The notes below the pieces were generated by a model, which ran no database searches, was not told where the DNA came from, and worked only from the letters and a program-made list of their open reading frames with translations. Shown piece by piece: positions 35,298 through 43,579 of a stretch of DNA of 64,000 nucleotides. The stretch is from Verrucomicrobiales bacterium (GTDB lineage Bacteria > Verrucomicrobiota > Verrucomicrobiia > Verrucomicrobiales > DEV007), in NCBI GenBank assembly GCA_028047635.1, contig JAOFXR010000003.1, positions 1 through 64,000 of the forward strand, read 5' to 3'. Numbering within the stretch: the stretch's first letter is position 1; every line of letters begins with the position of its first letter. A program made the position numbers and the translations under genes.

Positions 35298-35852
35298 TCA
35301 CCCTTTGATCGCAGCCTCAATCGCCTCCGTCACCGCTGAATCATCCGGCTGAACCTGAGTTGTGAAACGGCGAAGCACCTTGCCGTCTTTTCCGACAAGA
35401 AACTTTTCAAAGTTCCAACCGATGTCGCCTTCCTTGTCAGGATTGTTGGCGGTCGTGAGATACTGAAAAAGCGGTGCCTGGTCGTCCCCTTTGACCGACA
35501 CTTTCGACATCATCGGAAAGGTCACGTCGTAATTATCGGAACAGAATTCAGCAATCTCGTCATCAGTGCCGGGCTCCTGCCCACCGTAGTTGTTCGCAGG
35601 GAAACCAATCACCGAAAAACCCTCTTTACCATACTTCAGATCGAGCATTTGAAGTGGCGCATACTGAGGCGTCGCCCCGCACTTCGAAGCGACGTTGACG
35701 ATGAGAAGGACCTTCCCCTTGTATTCCGAAAGATCGACTTCCTTTCCTTTGATGTCCTTGACCGTGTAATCGTGGATCGATTCTTTAACGTCATCAGCGG
35801 AGGAAAAAGAGGTCATAGCAGCAAGGGCGAGAGTGGTGATTAGTTTTTTCAT
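35298..35852 (-). CDS. Secreted glutathione-peroxidase-like thiol peroxidase
   Basis: The ATG at 35850-35852 gives 184 residues with a signal peptide (MKKLITTLALAAMTSFSSA), so it is exported to the periplasm. The peroxidatic cysteine is C58 in NVASKCG, and the other members of the GPx catalytic tetrad are Q92 (NNYGGQEPG) and W146/N147 (GWNFEKFLV). It reduces hydrogen peroxide or organic peroxides, most likely using thioredoxin-like donors because bacterial cysteine forms seldom use glutathione. It is a single gene with a convergent neighbour (the aldo/keto reductase). Confidence 0.92.
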   Translation of the reverse strand: MKKLITTLALAAMTSFSSADDVKESIHDYTVKDIKGKEVDLSEYKGKVLLIVNVASKCGATPQYAPLQMLDLKYGKEGFSVIGFPANNYGGQEPGTDDEIAEFCSDNYDVTFPMMSKVSVKGDDQAPLFQYLTTANNPDKEGDIGWNFEKFLVGKDGKVLRRFTTQVQPDDSAVTEAIEAAIKG

Positions 35853-36055
35853 GATTGGTTTAGCCACAATACGCGTCATCGGAAAAAATAGATCGTTCGC
35901 GAAGATACTTAAATACGGTAGTCGGAAAGACCTCACCGGTGATAAACGCGCATGAGGTTCGTCGGATGCTCATAGATTGCATTGCAATCGCGACCTACCG
36001 CTCAAACAAATCGGTCGCGTATCTCAGCGGGAGCAAAACTCATTGCCAGAGAAAA

Positions 36056-36143
36056 GTGGCACGGATTTGCAATCCGTTGCAGAGCCCATCCGCCGAAGCC
36101 TTCGCTCTGATAGGCTTCGAGACGGTTTAAAAAACCGTGCCAC
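36056..36143. repeat. 88-bp double-hairpin palindromic element
   Basis: GTGGCACGG (36056-36064) pairs with CCGTGCCAC (36135-36143). Inside are ACGGATTTGCAATCCGT (36061-36077) and ACGGTTTAAAAAACCGT (36122-36138), each self-complementary. The element at 1780-1858 has the same plan (two hairpins with TTGC-containing centres) but different arms. It lies in the 374-base gap between the peroxidase gene and the DUF1501 operon. Confidence 0.7.
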
Positions 36144-36233
36144 ACCCGGTCCGGCGATTTTGAGCGCTTAGCAGGATCGTGGCCTGTCCCTGGCGGCATT
36201 TTCGGGGAACGCAAGACGGGATAGGCTTCGCTT

Positions 36234-36280
36234 CATCACTCGGAGAGTGAGGAGCACGTAGCCATCACTCTCCGAGTGAT
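36234..36280. repeat. REP-like hairpin pair, CATCACTC type
   Basis: TCACTCGGAGAGTGA (36236-36250) and CATCACTCTCCGAGTGAT (36263-36280) are self-complementary, the second preceded by GTAG at 36257-36260. They belong to the same family as copies at 1882, 12211 and 55118. Together with the 88-bp element they fill the gap before the DUF1501 operon; no gene was found in the rest. Confidence 0.65.
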
Positions 36281-36310
36281 AGTTCAGAGAATTCGTGATA
36301 GCCCCTCGCC

Positions 36311-37744
36311 CTAGGCGAGAATGCCCTCAATCAAATGCCCATGAACGTCGGTCAGGCGCATATCCCTGCCGCTGAAGCGGAAGGTGCTCTTGGTATGCTC
36401 CACGCCGAGGAGGTGCAACATCGTCGCATGGAGATCGTGAATTTCGTAGCGGTCACGGACTGCCTTGTATCCAAAATCATCCGTCTCACCAATGCAGGCA
36501 CCGCCCTTGACTCCGGCTCCCGCCATCCACACCGTAAAACCAAACGGATTGTGATCGCGACCATCTCCGCCCTGGGCAAATGGGGTCCGTCCGAACTCGC
36601 CGGCCCAAACCACGAGGGTCGATTCGAGTAGTCCCTGTCGTTTTAAATCGGTAATGAGCCCGGCAATGGGCTGGTCAACGGTTTGGCAATTTTTGCCGTG
36701 ACCGTCTTTCAGTTTTCCATGCTGATCCCACCGATCTCCGTTTCCTCCCGGACAGGTGAGCTCGATAAAACGCACCCCACGTTCAACGAGGCGGCGGGCA
36801 AGGAGACACTGGAGACCGAACGTTTTCGTATTTTTGTAATCGGCATTGAGACCGTAAAGCTCTTTCGTCGCGTCTGTTTCCCCGCGAAGATCCATGAGAT
36901 CGGGGACTGCGGTTTGCATGCGAAACGCGGTCTCGTAATTCTGAATCGCCGCTTCGATTTGCGGGTCGGGCTCAGACTCCCTCATCGCTCCCCCATCGAG
37001 TTCACGGAGAAGATTGAGTTTTCGAAGCTGATTTTCCTCTGATTTTTCCCGCCGTTGGATGTTCGCAATCGGTTGCGCCTGGGGAATAAAAACAGACCCC
37101 TGATAACTCGCGGGAAGAAAGCCCGACCCAAAACAATCGAGCCCACCGGGAGGAATGAGCCCCCCATTGAGAACCACAAATCCCGGAAGATTTTCGTTTT
37201 CCGACCCGAGACCATATCCGGTCCACGCCCCCATGCTGGGCCGCCCCTGAAACGGACTTCCGGTATGGAGAAAGTAGTTAGCAAAGGTGTGCTCGGAGAA
37301 TTTGGAAGTCATCGACTTCACGAAAGCAAGCTCGTCAATCACCTCGGTTTTGGCAATGTGAGGAAACAGATCACTGACCCAGTTTCCGCTTTCACCGCGC
37401 TGTTTAAAATCCCACTGCGCTTGGAGCACTTTCCCCACCTTGTCGAACTGGGTCGGCTCCAGTTTCCCCATCACTTCGCGGGGATCCTGACCGTTGTACT
37501 TCTTGAGAAGCGGTTTGTAGTCAAACGTATCGACGTGCGACGGCCCGCCATCCATATAGAGAAAGATGACGTTCTTTGCTTTCGGAGCAAAGTGCGGGGA
37601 CTTCGGGGCGAGCGGATTGGTGATCGCGGCTGAGGCGGAATTCGCCATCATCGCCTGTAGAGCAACTCCACCGAAACCCATCGCACCGCGACTTAACATT
37701 TCGCGACGGGAAAGGGGCTGTGAATTAAATTTTCCGCAATGCAT
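36311..37744 (-). CDS. DUF1501 family protein with Tat signal
   Basis: A 477-residue exported protein. The N-terminus has SRREMLSRGAMGFGGVALQAMM, a twin-arginine signal. The DUF1501 body starts at KNVIFLYMDGGPSHVDTFDYKP and ends with GEFGRTPFAQGGDGRDHNPFG and a short DLHATMLHLLGVEH, the sulfatase/phosphatase-fold-like metal site region. It is the second gene in the operon: its start lies 9 bases after the stop of the PSCyt1-DUF1549-DUF1553 gene. Gene order is opposite to the 8-12 kb locus. The molecular role is unknown. Confidence 0.92.
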   Translation of the reverse strand: MHCGKFNSQPLSRREMLSRGAMGFGGVALQAMMANSASAAITNPLAPKSPHFAPKAKNVIFLYMDGGPSHVDTFDYKPLLKKYNGQDPREVMGKLEPTQFDKVGKVLQAQWDFKQRGESGNWVSDLFPHIAKTEVIDELAFVKSMTSKFSEHTFANYFLHTGSPFQGRPSMGAWTGYGLGSENENLPGFVVLNGGLIPPGGLDCFGSGFLPASYQGSVFIPQAQPIANIQRREKSEENQLRKLNLLRELDGGAMRESEPDPQIEAAIQNYETAFRMQTAVPDLMDLRGETDATKELYGLNADYKNTKTFGLQCLLARRLVERGVRFIELTCPGGNGDRWDQHGKLKDGHGKNCQTVDQPIAGLITDLKRQGLLESTLVVWAGEFGRTPFAQGGDGRDHNPFGFTVWMAGAGVKGGACIGETDDFGYKAVRDRYEIHDLHATMLHLLGVEHTKSTFRFSGRDMRLTDVHGHLIEGILA

Positions 37745-37753
37745 GGCTCGTGT

Positions 37754-40612
37754 TTATTGGATAAAGATGAACTCCTTCATGTTCATGACGACATGAGTTA
37801 AATCAGCGAGCGCATCCACTGGCGTGGCCCCGCTCGCGAGATCGCTTTCTAAAAATTCGACCAACCGCGTCGTCTCTTCTTCGCGGGGACTCCTCCCGAG
37901 GGCGGTTACAAAAACTTCTTCGACTAACTTGTTCTTATCGGCTTCCGCAGAAAGTTTCTCCGCCCATTTGCGACTCTGCTCGACGACAAAGGGATCATTC
38001 ATCATGACGAGTGCCTGCGCCGGAACGTTCGAAACGCTGCGTCTTCCTTTCGGCCCAAATGGCCCCGGAACATCGAAGGTCGACATGAAGGGAGAAAGAA
38101 AATTCCGATACACCGCACCATAGACACTGCGACGACCACCCCCATCAACAGGGCCGCTCTTTTTCCCGCCCCGACCCGTCATGAACGCGGTTCGATGCGT
38201 GGCGATGGAAGGCCCTAACAAAGCCGTGTTGAGCTGACCTGAGACCGCCAAAACGCTATCGCGAATACTTTCCCCGGTGAGGCGTTTCACGGCCATTTTG
38301 GAAAGCAGTAGATTATCAGGGTCCACTTCAGCAAGGTGCCCCGGCGACACATCAGGGTGTGACTCGGATGACTGTCGGTAAGTCGATGAAAGCACGAGAT
38401 CACGAATCAACGTTTTCAGTGACCACCCCTGCTTGACAAAATCCACCGCAAGGACATCGAGCAGTTCGGGGTGCGTCGGCTCCTTACCCATCGGTCCGAA
38501 ATCATCGACCGAGGCAACGATCCCCTTGCCAAAAAGATGGTGCCAGACACGGTTCACAATGACACGCGAGGTCAGCGGATTCTCCGGGTCGATGACCTCT
38601 TTCGCGAGAGTGAGCCGATTCCCCTGCTCTGCTCCGAGTGCTTCGAGGAATCGGGGAGGCACTTCTTTGCCAAGACTCCGGTGACTGCCTCTGACGTAAA
38701 CGTTCGCATTCTCGGTCGAGCCTTCCGCCATCGCCACCGCGTAGGCAGGAGCGGGAAGTTGATTATCGAGGGCAATGCCTTTCTCAACGACCGCGTTCGC
38801 GGCTTTGGAAAGCTTGATCTCTGCCGGCTTGGTCAGCGAAGCGGGAATCGCCGGCGGTTTCGGGGCGGTCGAGAAAATGACTTCATCAATGAGCAATTCC
38901 CCATCGCCCGCATCGATGAATTCGAGGTAGGCCTTGTGGCCCCGATACTTACTTACGTTGCCTGCTAGCGTGAGCCACTTGAAGGCTCCCTTGGTGTCGA
39001 TATTTTTGAGGTTGGTGCCCCTGAAAAGCAAAGCGCTGAACTTCGCCATCTGATAGTTATCAACAATCAGGCGGATTTCCGATGCATTGCCTTTCACCAG
39101 TAAATGGATTTGATCACTTTCGATCGTGAAGGTCGGAGAGCGAAGAATTCCGACCTGCTTCTTTCCGAAAACGCTGCTGTCGATCATTCCGGGAAGACTC
39201 GTTTTCTGAGCCTTGTTAAATTTCACTCCCGGCTTCGTGCCCGTTCCCGCAAACGCAAACCCGGAGGTACTCCAGCCCTTCGGGATTTCCCCTTCAGAAA
39301 AGGATTCAAAAATGACATCCTCTTTTCGAGGCGCCACAGGTGACGATTCGATTGCCGGCGCCTTGAGCAACTGGTCAGCTTCACCTTTTAATTGAGTCAG
39401 CTCCGCCCGCGCCTTCTCGCGCTTTCTTCCGACATCCAATAAGACTTCCTGACGCGCGCTACTGTGGAGGTAGGCCGTCATCGCATAATAGTCGGCCGTG
39501 GAAATCGCATCGAACTTGTGATCGTGACAGCGGGCACAGGAAACGGTGAGCCCGAGAAACGCTTTTCCAAAGACGTCGATCTGGTTGTCCATGATGTCCG
39601 CCTCATTCCCGAGAACGTCAGTCGGCGCATGGGTTGCCTCGTGAAAAAACCAGAATCCGGTCCCCTGAATCGACTCGTTAAACGCATCCGTCGGATGGCG
39701 TCGTGGATCATCCAACAAGTCACCGGCAATGTGCTCCACGACCAAATCGTTGTAGGGAAGATCCGTATTGAAAGCCCGTATCAGGTAATCCCGATACCGG
39801 TAGGAATGATCAATCGGATAATCAAACTCATGCCCGTAAGTATCGGCATACCGAACCAGATCCATCCAGTGCCGTGCCCACTTTTCGCCGTAGTGAGGTG
39901 ATTCCAAAAGCTCATCGACGACGCGTTCGTAGGAACCCTCTTTTTCATCGTTGAGGAATGCAGTTAACTGCTCAGGTGTCGGAGGCAACCCAATCAAATC
40001 AAAACAAACACGGCGCAACCACACCCGTCGCTCTGCTTCCGCCGCCGGTTGCAATCCTGCCGCTTCGACTTCTTTGAGGATGAAGCGGTCGACATCGGTT
40101 CGAGCCCATGAGGCGTTTGTCACCGCCGGAACCGCCGGACGAGTCACGGGCCGCCAGCTCCAGTGTTCGTCATACCGCTTTTGCAAATCGAAACCCTCCC
40201 CCTTCGCTTTTCCATCCCGCTGTGGAACCGGCTCTTCCGGCCAGGGGGCACCCGCGAGAATCCAAGTCTCAAAATTTTTCACAATCTCCGCAGACAGTCT
40301 CTCCTTCGGAGGCATTTGAAGGTCCTCGTTGTGGTAGCGAATCGACTCGACGAGAAGACTCTTTTCAATATCTCCGGGAACGATCGCAGCGCCGGTATCG
40401 CCTCCCGCCATGAGGTGCTCACGATGATCCAACTGAAGCCCACCCTTGAGCTTCTTCGCATCCGCCGCATGGCAACTGTAACACTTTTCAGCGAGAACCG
40501 GTCGGATCTGCTTCTCGAAAAACTCGAGGTCTTCCACCGCCATTCCCGCCGCTCCGGAAAAACAGAATACGGCCGGGATAGCAAAAAGACGGGTAATAGA
40601 AAATCGAATCAT
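37754..40612 (-). CDS. PSCyt1-DUF1549-DUF1553 secreted cytochrome-like protein
   Basis: A 952-residue protein with a signal peptide. The N-terminal PSCyt1 domain has CYSCHAADAKKLKGGLQLD, a CXXCH heme site. DUF1549 follows with SCARCHDHKFDAISTADYYAM around residue 360. A carbohydrate-binding-type beta domain comes next (about residues 440-590: ESFSEGEIPKGWSTSGF, LLIDEVIFS), then DUF1553 to the C-terminus (NPLTSRVIVNRVWHHLFGKG). Proteins of this layout occur in large numbers in PVC bacteria, beside DUF1501. It is first in its operon and divergent from an AraC regulator. Confidence 0.92.
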   Translation of the reverse strand: MIRFSITRLFAIPAVFCFSGAAGMAVEDLEFFEKQIRPVLAEKCYSCHAADAKKLKGGLQLDHREHLMAGGDTGAAIVPGDIEKSLLVESIRYHNEDLQMPPKERLSAEIVKNFETWILAGAPWPEEPVPQRDGKAKGEGFDLQKRYDEHWSWRPVTRPAVPAVTNASWARTDVDRFILKEVEAAGLQPAAEAERRVWLRRVCFDLIGLPPTPEQLTAFLNDEKEGSYERVVDELLESPHYGEKWARHWMDLVRYADTYGHEFDYPIDHSYRYRDYLIRAFNTDLPYNDLVVEHIAGDLLDDPRRHPTDAFNESIQGTGFWFFHEATHAPTDVLGNEADIMDNQIDVFGKAFLGLTVSCARCHDHKFDAISTADYYAMTAYLHSSARQEVLLDVGRKREKARAELTQLKGEADQLLKAPAIESSPVAPRKEDVIFESFSEGEIPKGWSTSGFAFAGTGTKPGVKFNKAQKTSLPGMIDSSVFGKKQVGILRSPTFTIESDQIHLLVKGNASEIRLIVDNYQMAKFSALLFRGTNLKNIDTKGAFKWLTLAGNVSKYRGHKAYLEFIDAGDGELLIDEVIFSTAPKPPAIPASLTKPAEIKLSKAANAVVEKGIALDNQLPAPAYAVAMAEGSTENANVYVRGSHRSLGKEVPPRFLEALGAEQGNRLTLAKEVIDPENPLTSRVIVNRVWHHLFGKGIVASVDDFGPMGKEPTHPELLDVLAVDFVKQGWSLKTLIRDLVLSSTYRQSSESHPDVSPGHLAEVDPDNLLLSKMAVKRLTGESIRDSVLAVSGQLNTALLGPSIATHRTAFMTGRGGKKSGPVDGGGRRSVYGAVYRNFLSPFMSTFDVPGPFGPKGRRSVSNVPAQALVMMNDPFVVEQSRKWAEKLSAEADKNKLVEEVFVTALGRSPREEETTRLVEFLESDLASGATPVDALADLTHVVMNMKEFIFIQ

Positions 40613-40693
40613 GTCACTGAGAGGGGCTTCAATTAGTTACGATACCAAACCTCTTCCCGTCTCGTCCATTTAACAAATCGGATTGGGACACAT

Positions 40694-40720
40694 ACTAATA
40701 CGATTTTCGCACAAATTAGT
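40694..40720. promoter_or_regulatory. Possible operator/promoter region between the AraC gene and the PSCyt1 operon
   Basis: The 160-base gap between the divergent starts holds ACTAAT (40694-40699) and ATTAGT (40715-40720), an inverted repeat with a 15-base spacer, in an AT-rich tract. TTAATT repeats follow at 40732-40748. It is a reasonable place for the AraC protein to bind, but no consensus is known. Confidence 0.3.
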
Positions 40721-40772
40721 TTAAAACATGGCTTAATTGCGTTAATTTAACACCACTTCCCGCGATTCCGCT

Positions 40773-41666
40773 ATGGCACGCCCGCAATTAGAATTCATTC
40801 CCACCGGAGATTCAAAGGCTCTGATTTTCAAAATCGACCGTGATGTCTGGCCGGTATATCACTACCACCCTGAGTTCGACATTTTGCTATCCTTGAAAGA
40901 TCACGCCGGAGAGTTCATTTCCGGAGATCACGTTGGCTCGCTCAAAAAAGGAACTCTCTTCATGAATGGTCCCAACATTCCTCATGCGGTCCATTCCGGA
41001 AAAGCAGACGAACGTGACTGGGCGAGCCCTTCTCTCGCGGTGATTCAATTTTCACGAAAATCGCTCGGTGAGGAACTGCTCTCGAAAAATGAACTACAGC
41101 CGATTCGTGAATTTCTCGACGAGGCCAAATTCGGATTCGAATTCAGCGGGGAAGCCGCGATCACCGGCGCCGAATTGATTCTCGAAATGGAACACCAAAG
41201 TCCCCTCGAGCGACTCATGCAATTGCTCAAGGTGCTCCAGTTTTTTGCGGAAACCGGGGAGAAACATTCCCTCGCGAGCCCGGCCTATTCGCCCTCGCTG
41301 AGAGAAGAAAACATTTCCCGTCTCGACGAGGTCCTGACGTATTTGCAACAACACAAAACCGAAACGCTCACCCTCGAACGCGTCGCCGCCGTCGCCAAGA
41401 TGAGCCCGAAATCATTTTGTCGCTTCTTTAAAAGCAACACGGGTAAAACCCTGATCGAATACCTTCACGAACTGAAAATCGGTGAGGCCTGCCGCCTCCT
41501 CCTCGAGGATGACCGGCCCATCTCCGATGTTGCCTTTGATTGTGGCTTTCAGAATCTGTCGAATTTCAATCGTCGCTTCCGACAGATCAAAAACACGACG
41601 CCTCGTGAGTTCAGGAGAAGCATTCCCATCGATCCGAGGGAACAATCAATGCCGCTTCCTAAATAG
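40773..41666 (+). CDS. AraC-family transcriptional regulator
   Basis: A 297-residue DNA-binding protein. The N-terminal cupin-like sensor has HYHPEFDILLSLKDHAGEF and GPNIPHAVH. Residues about 185-285 carry the two helix-turn-helix units of AraC/XylS proteins (LERVAAVAKMSPKSFCRFFKSNTGKTLIEYL and ISDVAFDCGFQNLSNFNRRFRQIKNTTPREFR). It is transcribed divergently from the PSCyt1 operon, which it may control in response to a sugar-type ligand. The C-terminal tail is basic and proline-rich. Confidence 0.92.
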   Translation: MARPQLEFIPTGDSKALIFKIDRDVWPVYHYHPEFDILLSLKDHAGEFISGDHVGSLKKGTLFMNGPNIPHAVHSGKADERDWASPSLAVIQFSRKSLGEELLSKNELQPIREFLDEAKFGFEFSGEAAITGAELILEMEHQSPLERLMQLLKVLQFFAETGEKHSLASPAYSPSLREENISRLDEVLTYLQQHKTETLTLERVAAVAKMSPKSFCRFFKSNTGKTLIEYLHELKIGEACRLLLEDDRPISDVAFDCGFQNLSNFNRRFRQIKNTTPREFRRSIPIDPREQSMPLPK

Positions 41667-41691
41667 GGCGGCCGGATGATTCGCAAACCAC

Positions 41692-42009
41692 CTACTGGAT
41701 TTTCGCTAAATAAGTTCGGGGCGACATGTTGAAAGCCATCTTGCAAGCGGAACAGCAGACTTTGATTTCCTGCCCCTTGTGCACAAAGGTCATCGGAGTG
41801 TTTTTTGAATCAAGCTTCTCGCCCGTGACGAGACAGTCCTTGCGAGGATAAGGTTTCGGCCCCGACGCAGCAGGAGTCGCGGCATCCACTTCGCCCACGG
41901 CCCCGGGAATTTCCGCCGGAGCATTGACTATATCAGGAATGGAGTCCGTCGTTTCGCAGGAAGAGAGCATTAGACTCATACCGAGTGCAGCAAAAAGAAT
42001 TCTAGTCAT
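41692..42009 (-). CDS. Lipoprotein with a TRASH/YHS-like metal-binding domain
   Basis: A 105-residue protein with a lipobox (LMLSSC) giving a lipid-anchored mature form. After a proline- and alanine-rich linker there is CLVTGEKLDSKNTPMTFVHKGQEIKVCCSACKMAF, with the CCxxC set and a first cysteine as in TRASH/YHS-type metal-binding domains. It is probably a periplasm-facing metal sensor or carrier. It is convergent with the AraC gene and divergent from the RidA gene. Confidence 0.75.
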   Translation of the reverse strand: MTRILFAALGMSLMLSSCETTDSIPDIVNAPAEIPGAVGEVDAATPAASGPKPYPRKDCLVTGEKLDSKNTPMTFVHKGQEIKVCCSACKMAFNMSPRTYLAKIQ

Positions 42010-42130
42010 AGTAACACGTAGGTTTTGTCCATTACCCTACCGCATCGTCCTCGGCATGCGAGCCTGATTACGGACTCAAAGGGGAAGCTTTCCGCTGGAA
42101 AAAACTCCGCACCCGATTTACAAGCACACC

Positions 42131-42568
42131 ATGACACCGGAAGAAAAAGCCAACGAACTCGGAATCGATCTCTCAGCACAGGACGCAGGATACCTGAATC
42201 TCTGCATTCGCAGCGGAAACCAACTCATCACTTCGGGCCACGTCAGTGACCTCAAAGGAATCCTCGGAAAAGGCGTCAGCGTCGAAGAAGGATACGAAGC
42301 CGCCAAAAATTGCTGCGAGAAAATTCTCCGCTCCGTCCACAACGAACACGGCACCCTCAATGGCCTTCGCGTCATCAAGTTGCTCGGGATGGTCTACTCT
42401 GACCAGACTTTCACTGATCAGCATCTCGTCATCAACGGCGCGTCGGATCTCCTCCACGAACTCTACGGCAAAGACGGCGACGGATACCACGCCCGCAGCG
42501 CTGTCGGATTCTCAGCGCTCCCCACCGGAGTCGCGGTTGAAGTCGAAGCGGTTTTTGAAATTCTCTAA
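42131..42568 (+). CDS. RidA (YjgF/YER057c) family protein
   Basis: A 145-residue protein of the RidA fold, cytosolic trimers of which some deaminate reactive enamine/imine intermediates. The pattern ITSGHVSDLKG, then GYEAAKNCCEKILRSV, KLLGMVYSDQTFTDQHLVING and the closing HARSAVGFSALPTGVAVEVEAVFE is that of the YjgF-like subgroup. The canonical arginine of active RidA sits here in HARSAVG, so deaminase activity is uncertain but possible. It is followed after 36 bases by a metallo-beta-lactamase-fold gene. Confidence 0.85.
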   Translation: MTPEEKANELGIDLSAQDAGYLNLCIRSGNQLITSGHVSDLKGILGKGVSVEEGYEAAKNCCEKILRSVHNEHGTLNGLRVIKLLGMVYSDQTFTDQHLVINGASDLLHELYGKDGDGYHARSAVGFSALPTGVAVEVEAVFEIL

Positions 42569-42604
42569 ATCGCTCTCGAATCGGACCCTTCACTCCTTCT
42601 CCTC

Positions 42605-43228
42605 ATGGAAATCGATATCTATTGCGGCGGGCTTTTCCAAACCAACGGCTACCTCTTCGAAGCCAATGGCAAAGCCTGGCTCTTCGATTGTCCGGAAGGA
42701 GTGAGTGAATGGCTCGAATCCAAAGGTGTGAAACTCGATGGGATCATTTTAACCCATCAGCATCACGACCACGTCATCGGAGCAGGGGCGGCTCAAGCCC
42801 AATCGGAATGCCCGATCTGGGCCTGGTCGGAACCGTCCGAAGATCTCACGATGGCGAAGCGCCTCGAACAAATGATGGGCGTTCCCTGCGAACTGGCACC
42901 CTATCGCGTCGACCACCTCCTCGAAGGCGAATCCACCCTCAGCCTCGAAGAGCTCGAGCTCGAGCTCGAATTGTTTCACGTCCCCGGTCACTCCCCCGAC
43001 AGCGTCTGTTTCCGGGTCAACGGCCAGCCCGTTCTCGTCGGAGGAGACGTTCTTTTCAAACAGGGCATCGGCCGCACCGATTTCCCCAACGGCGATCACG
43101 ACCAGCTCATCAACGGGATCAAAGAAAAGCTATGGCCACTGCCGGACGAGACGCACGTTTTGCCAGGTCACGGCCCTACGACAACGATCGGAGAAGAGAA
43201 AACCGAGAATCCGTTTTTACAGGCGTAG
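42605..43228 (+). CDS. Metallo-beta-lactamase-fold hydrolase (glyoxalase II-like)
   Basis: A 207-residue protein of the MBL fold. The metal-binding motif HxHxDH is seen in LTHQHHDHVIG near residue 57; further ligands are in FHVPGHSPDSVCF and LPGHGPTT, the layout of hydroxyacylglutathione hydrolases. It would hydrolyse a thioester or similar bond in the cytoplasm. It lies 36 bases after the RidA gene, so they may be an operon. The 96-bp repeat array begins 8 bases after the stop. Confidence 0.88.
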   Translation: MEIDIYCGGLFQTNGYLFEANGKAWLFDCPEGVSEWLESKGVKLDGIILTHQHHDHVIGAGAAQAQSECPIWAWSEPSEDLTMAKRLEQMMGVPCELAPYRVDHLLEGESTLSLEELELELELFHVPGHSPDSVCFRVNGQPVLVGGDVLFKQGIGRTDFPNGDHDQLINGIKEKLWPLPDETHVLPGHGPTTTIGEEKTENPFLQA

Positions 43229-43235
43229 TCGTTTT

Positions 43236-43510
43236 CTGTAGGCGATGGCCCCGACTTCGCTCTTCGACCGTTCGGATATCGCGGACGATACGTCCGAGCC
43301 CACGGGACTCGGCTACAGGCCCGCGCGCACCCTGTAGGCGATGGCCTCGACTTCGCTCTTCGACCATTCGAACATCGTGGACGATACGCCCGAGCCCACG
43401 GGACTCGGCTACAGGCTCGCGCGCACCCTGTAGGCGATGGCCTCGACTTCGCTCTTCGATCATTCGGATGTCGTAGACGATACGTCCGAGCCCACGGGAC
43501 TCAGCTACAG
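43236..43510. repeat. Tandem repeat, 96-bp period, about 2.9 copies
   Basis: CTGTAGGCGATGGCC starts units at 43236, 43332 and 43428; each 83-base core ends with GACTCGGCTACAG (or CAGCTACAG). The cores thus have CTGTAG / CTACAG ends, imperfectly extended, and are separated by a 13-base spacer ending in CGCGCACC. Copies differ by scattered substitutions. It fills most of the 351-base gap between the MBL-fold gene and the PSCyt1 gene. The period is a multiple of three, so frames stay open across it by chance. Confidence 0.85.
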
Positions 43511-43579
43511 AAGAAGGGGCGCGAAGAGGGCAACCCGCTGACTGGCGAATGTTCCCATTGATCGAGTAGACTCTTCCCG

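Noticed and set aside
42709-43476. Long open frame across the tandem repeat on the plus strand
   Set aside because: It overlaps the metallo-beta-lactamase gene in another frame; the 96-bp period keeps frames open by chance.
43236-43510. CRISPR array
   Set aside because: Only three copies of an 83-base repeat with a constant 13-base spacer and no cas genes.
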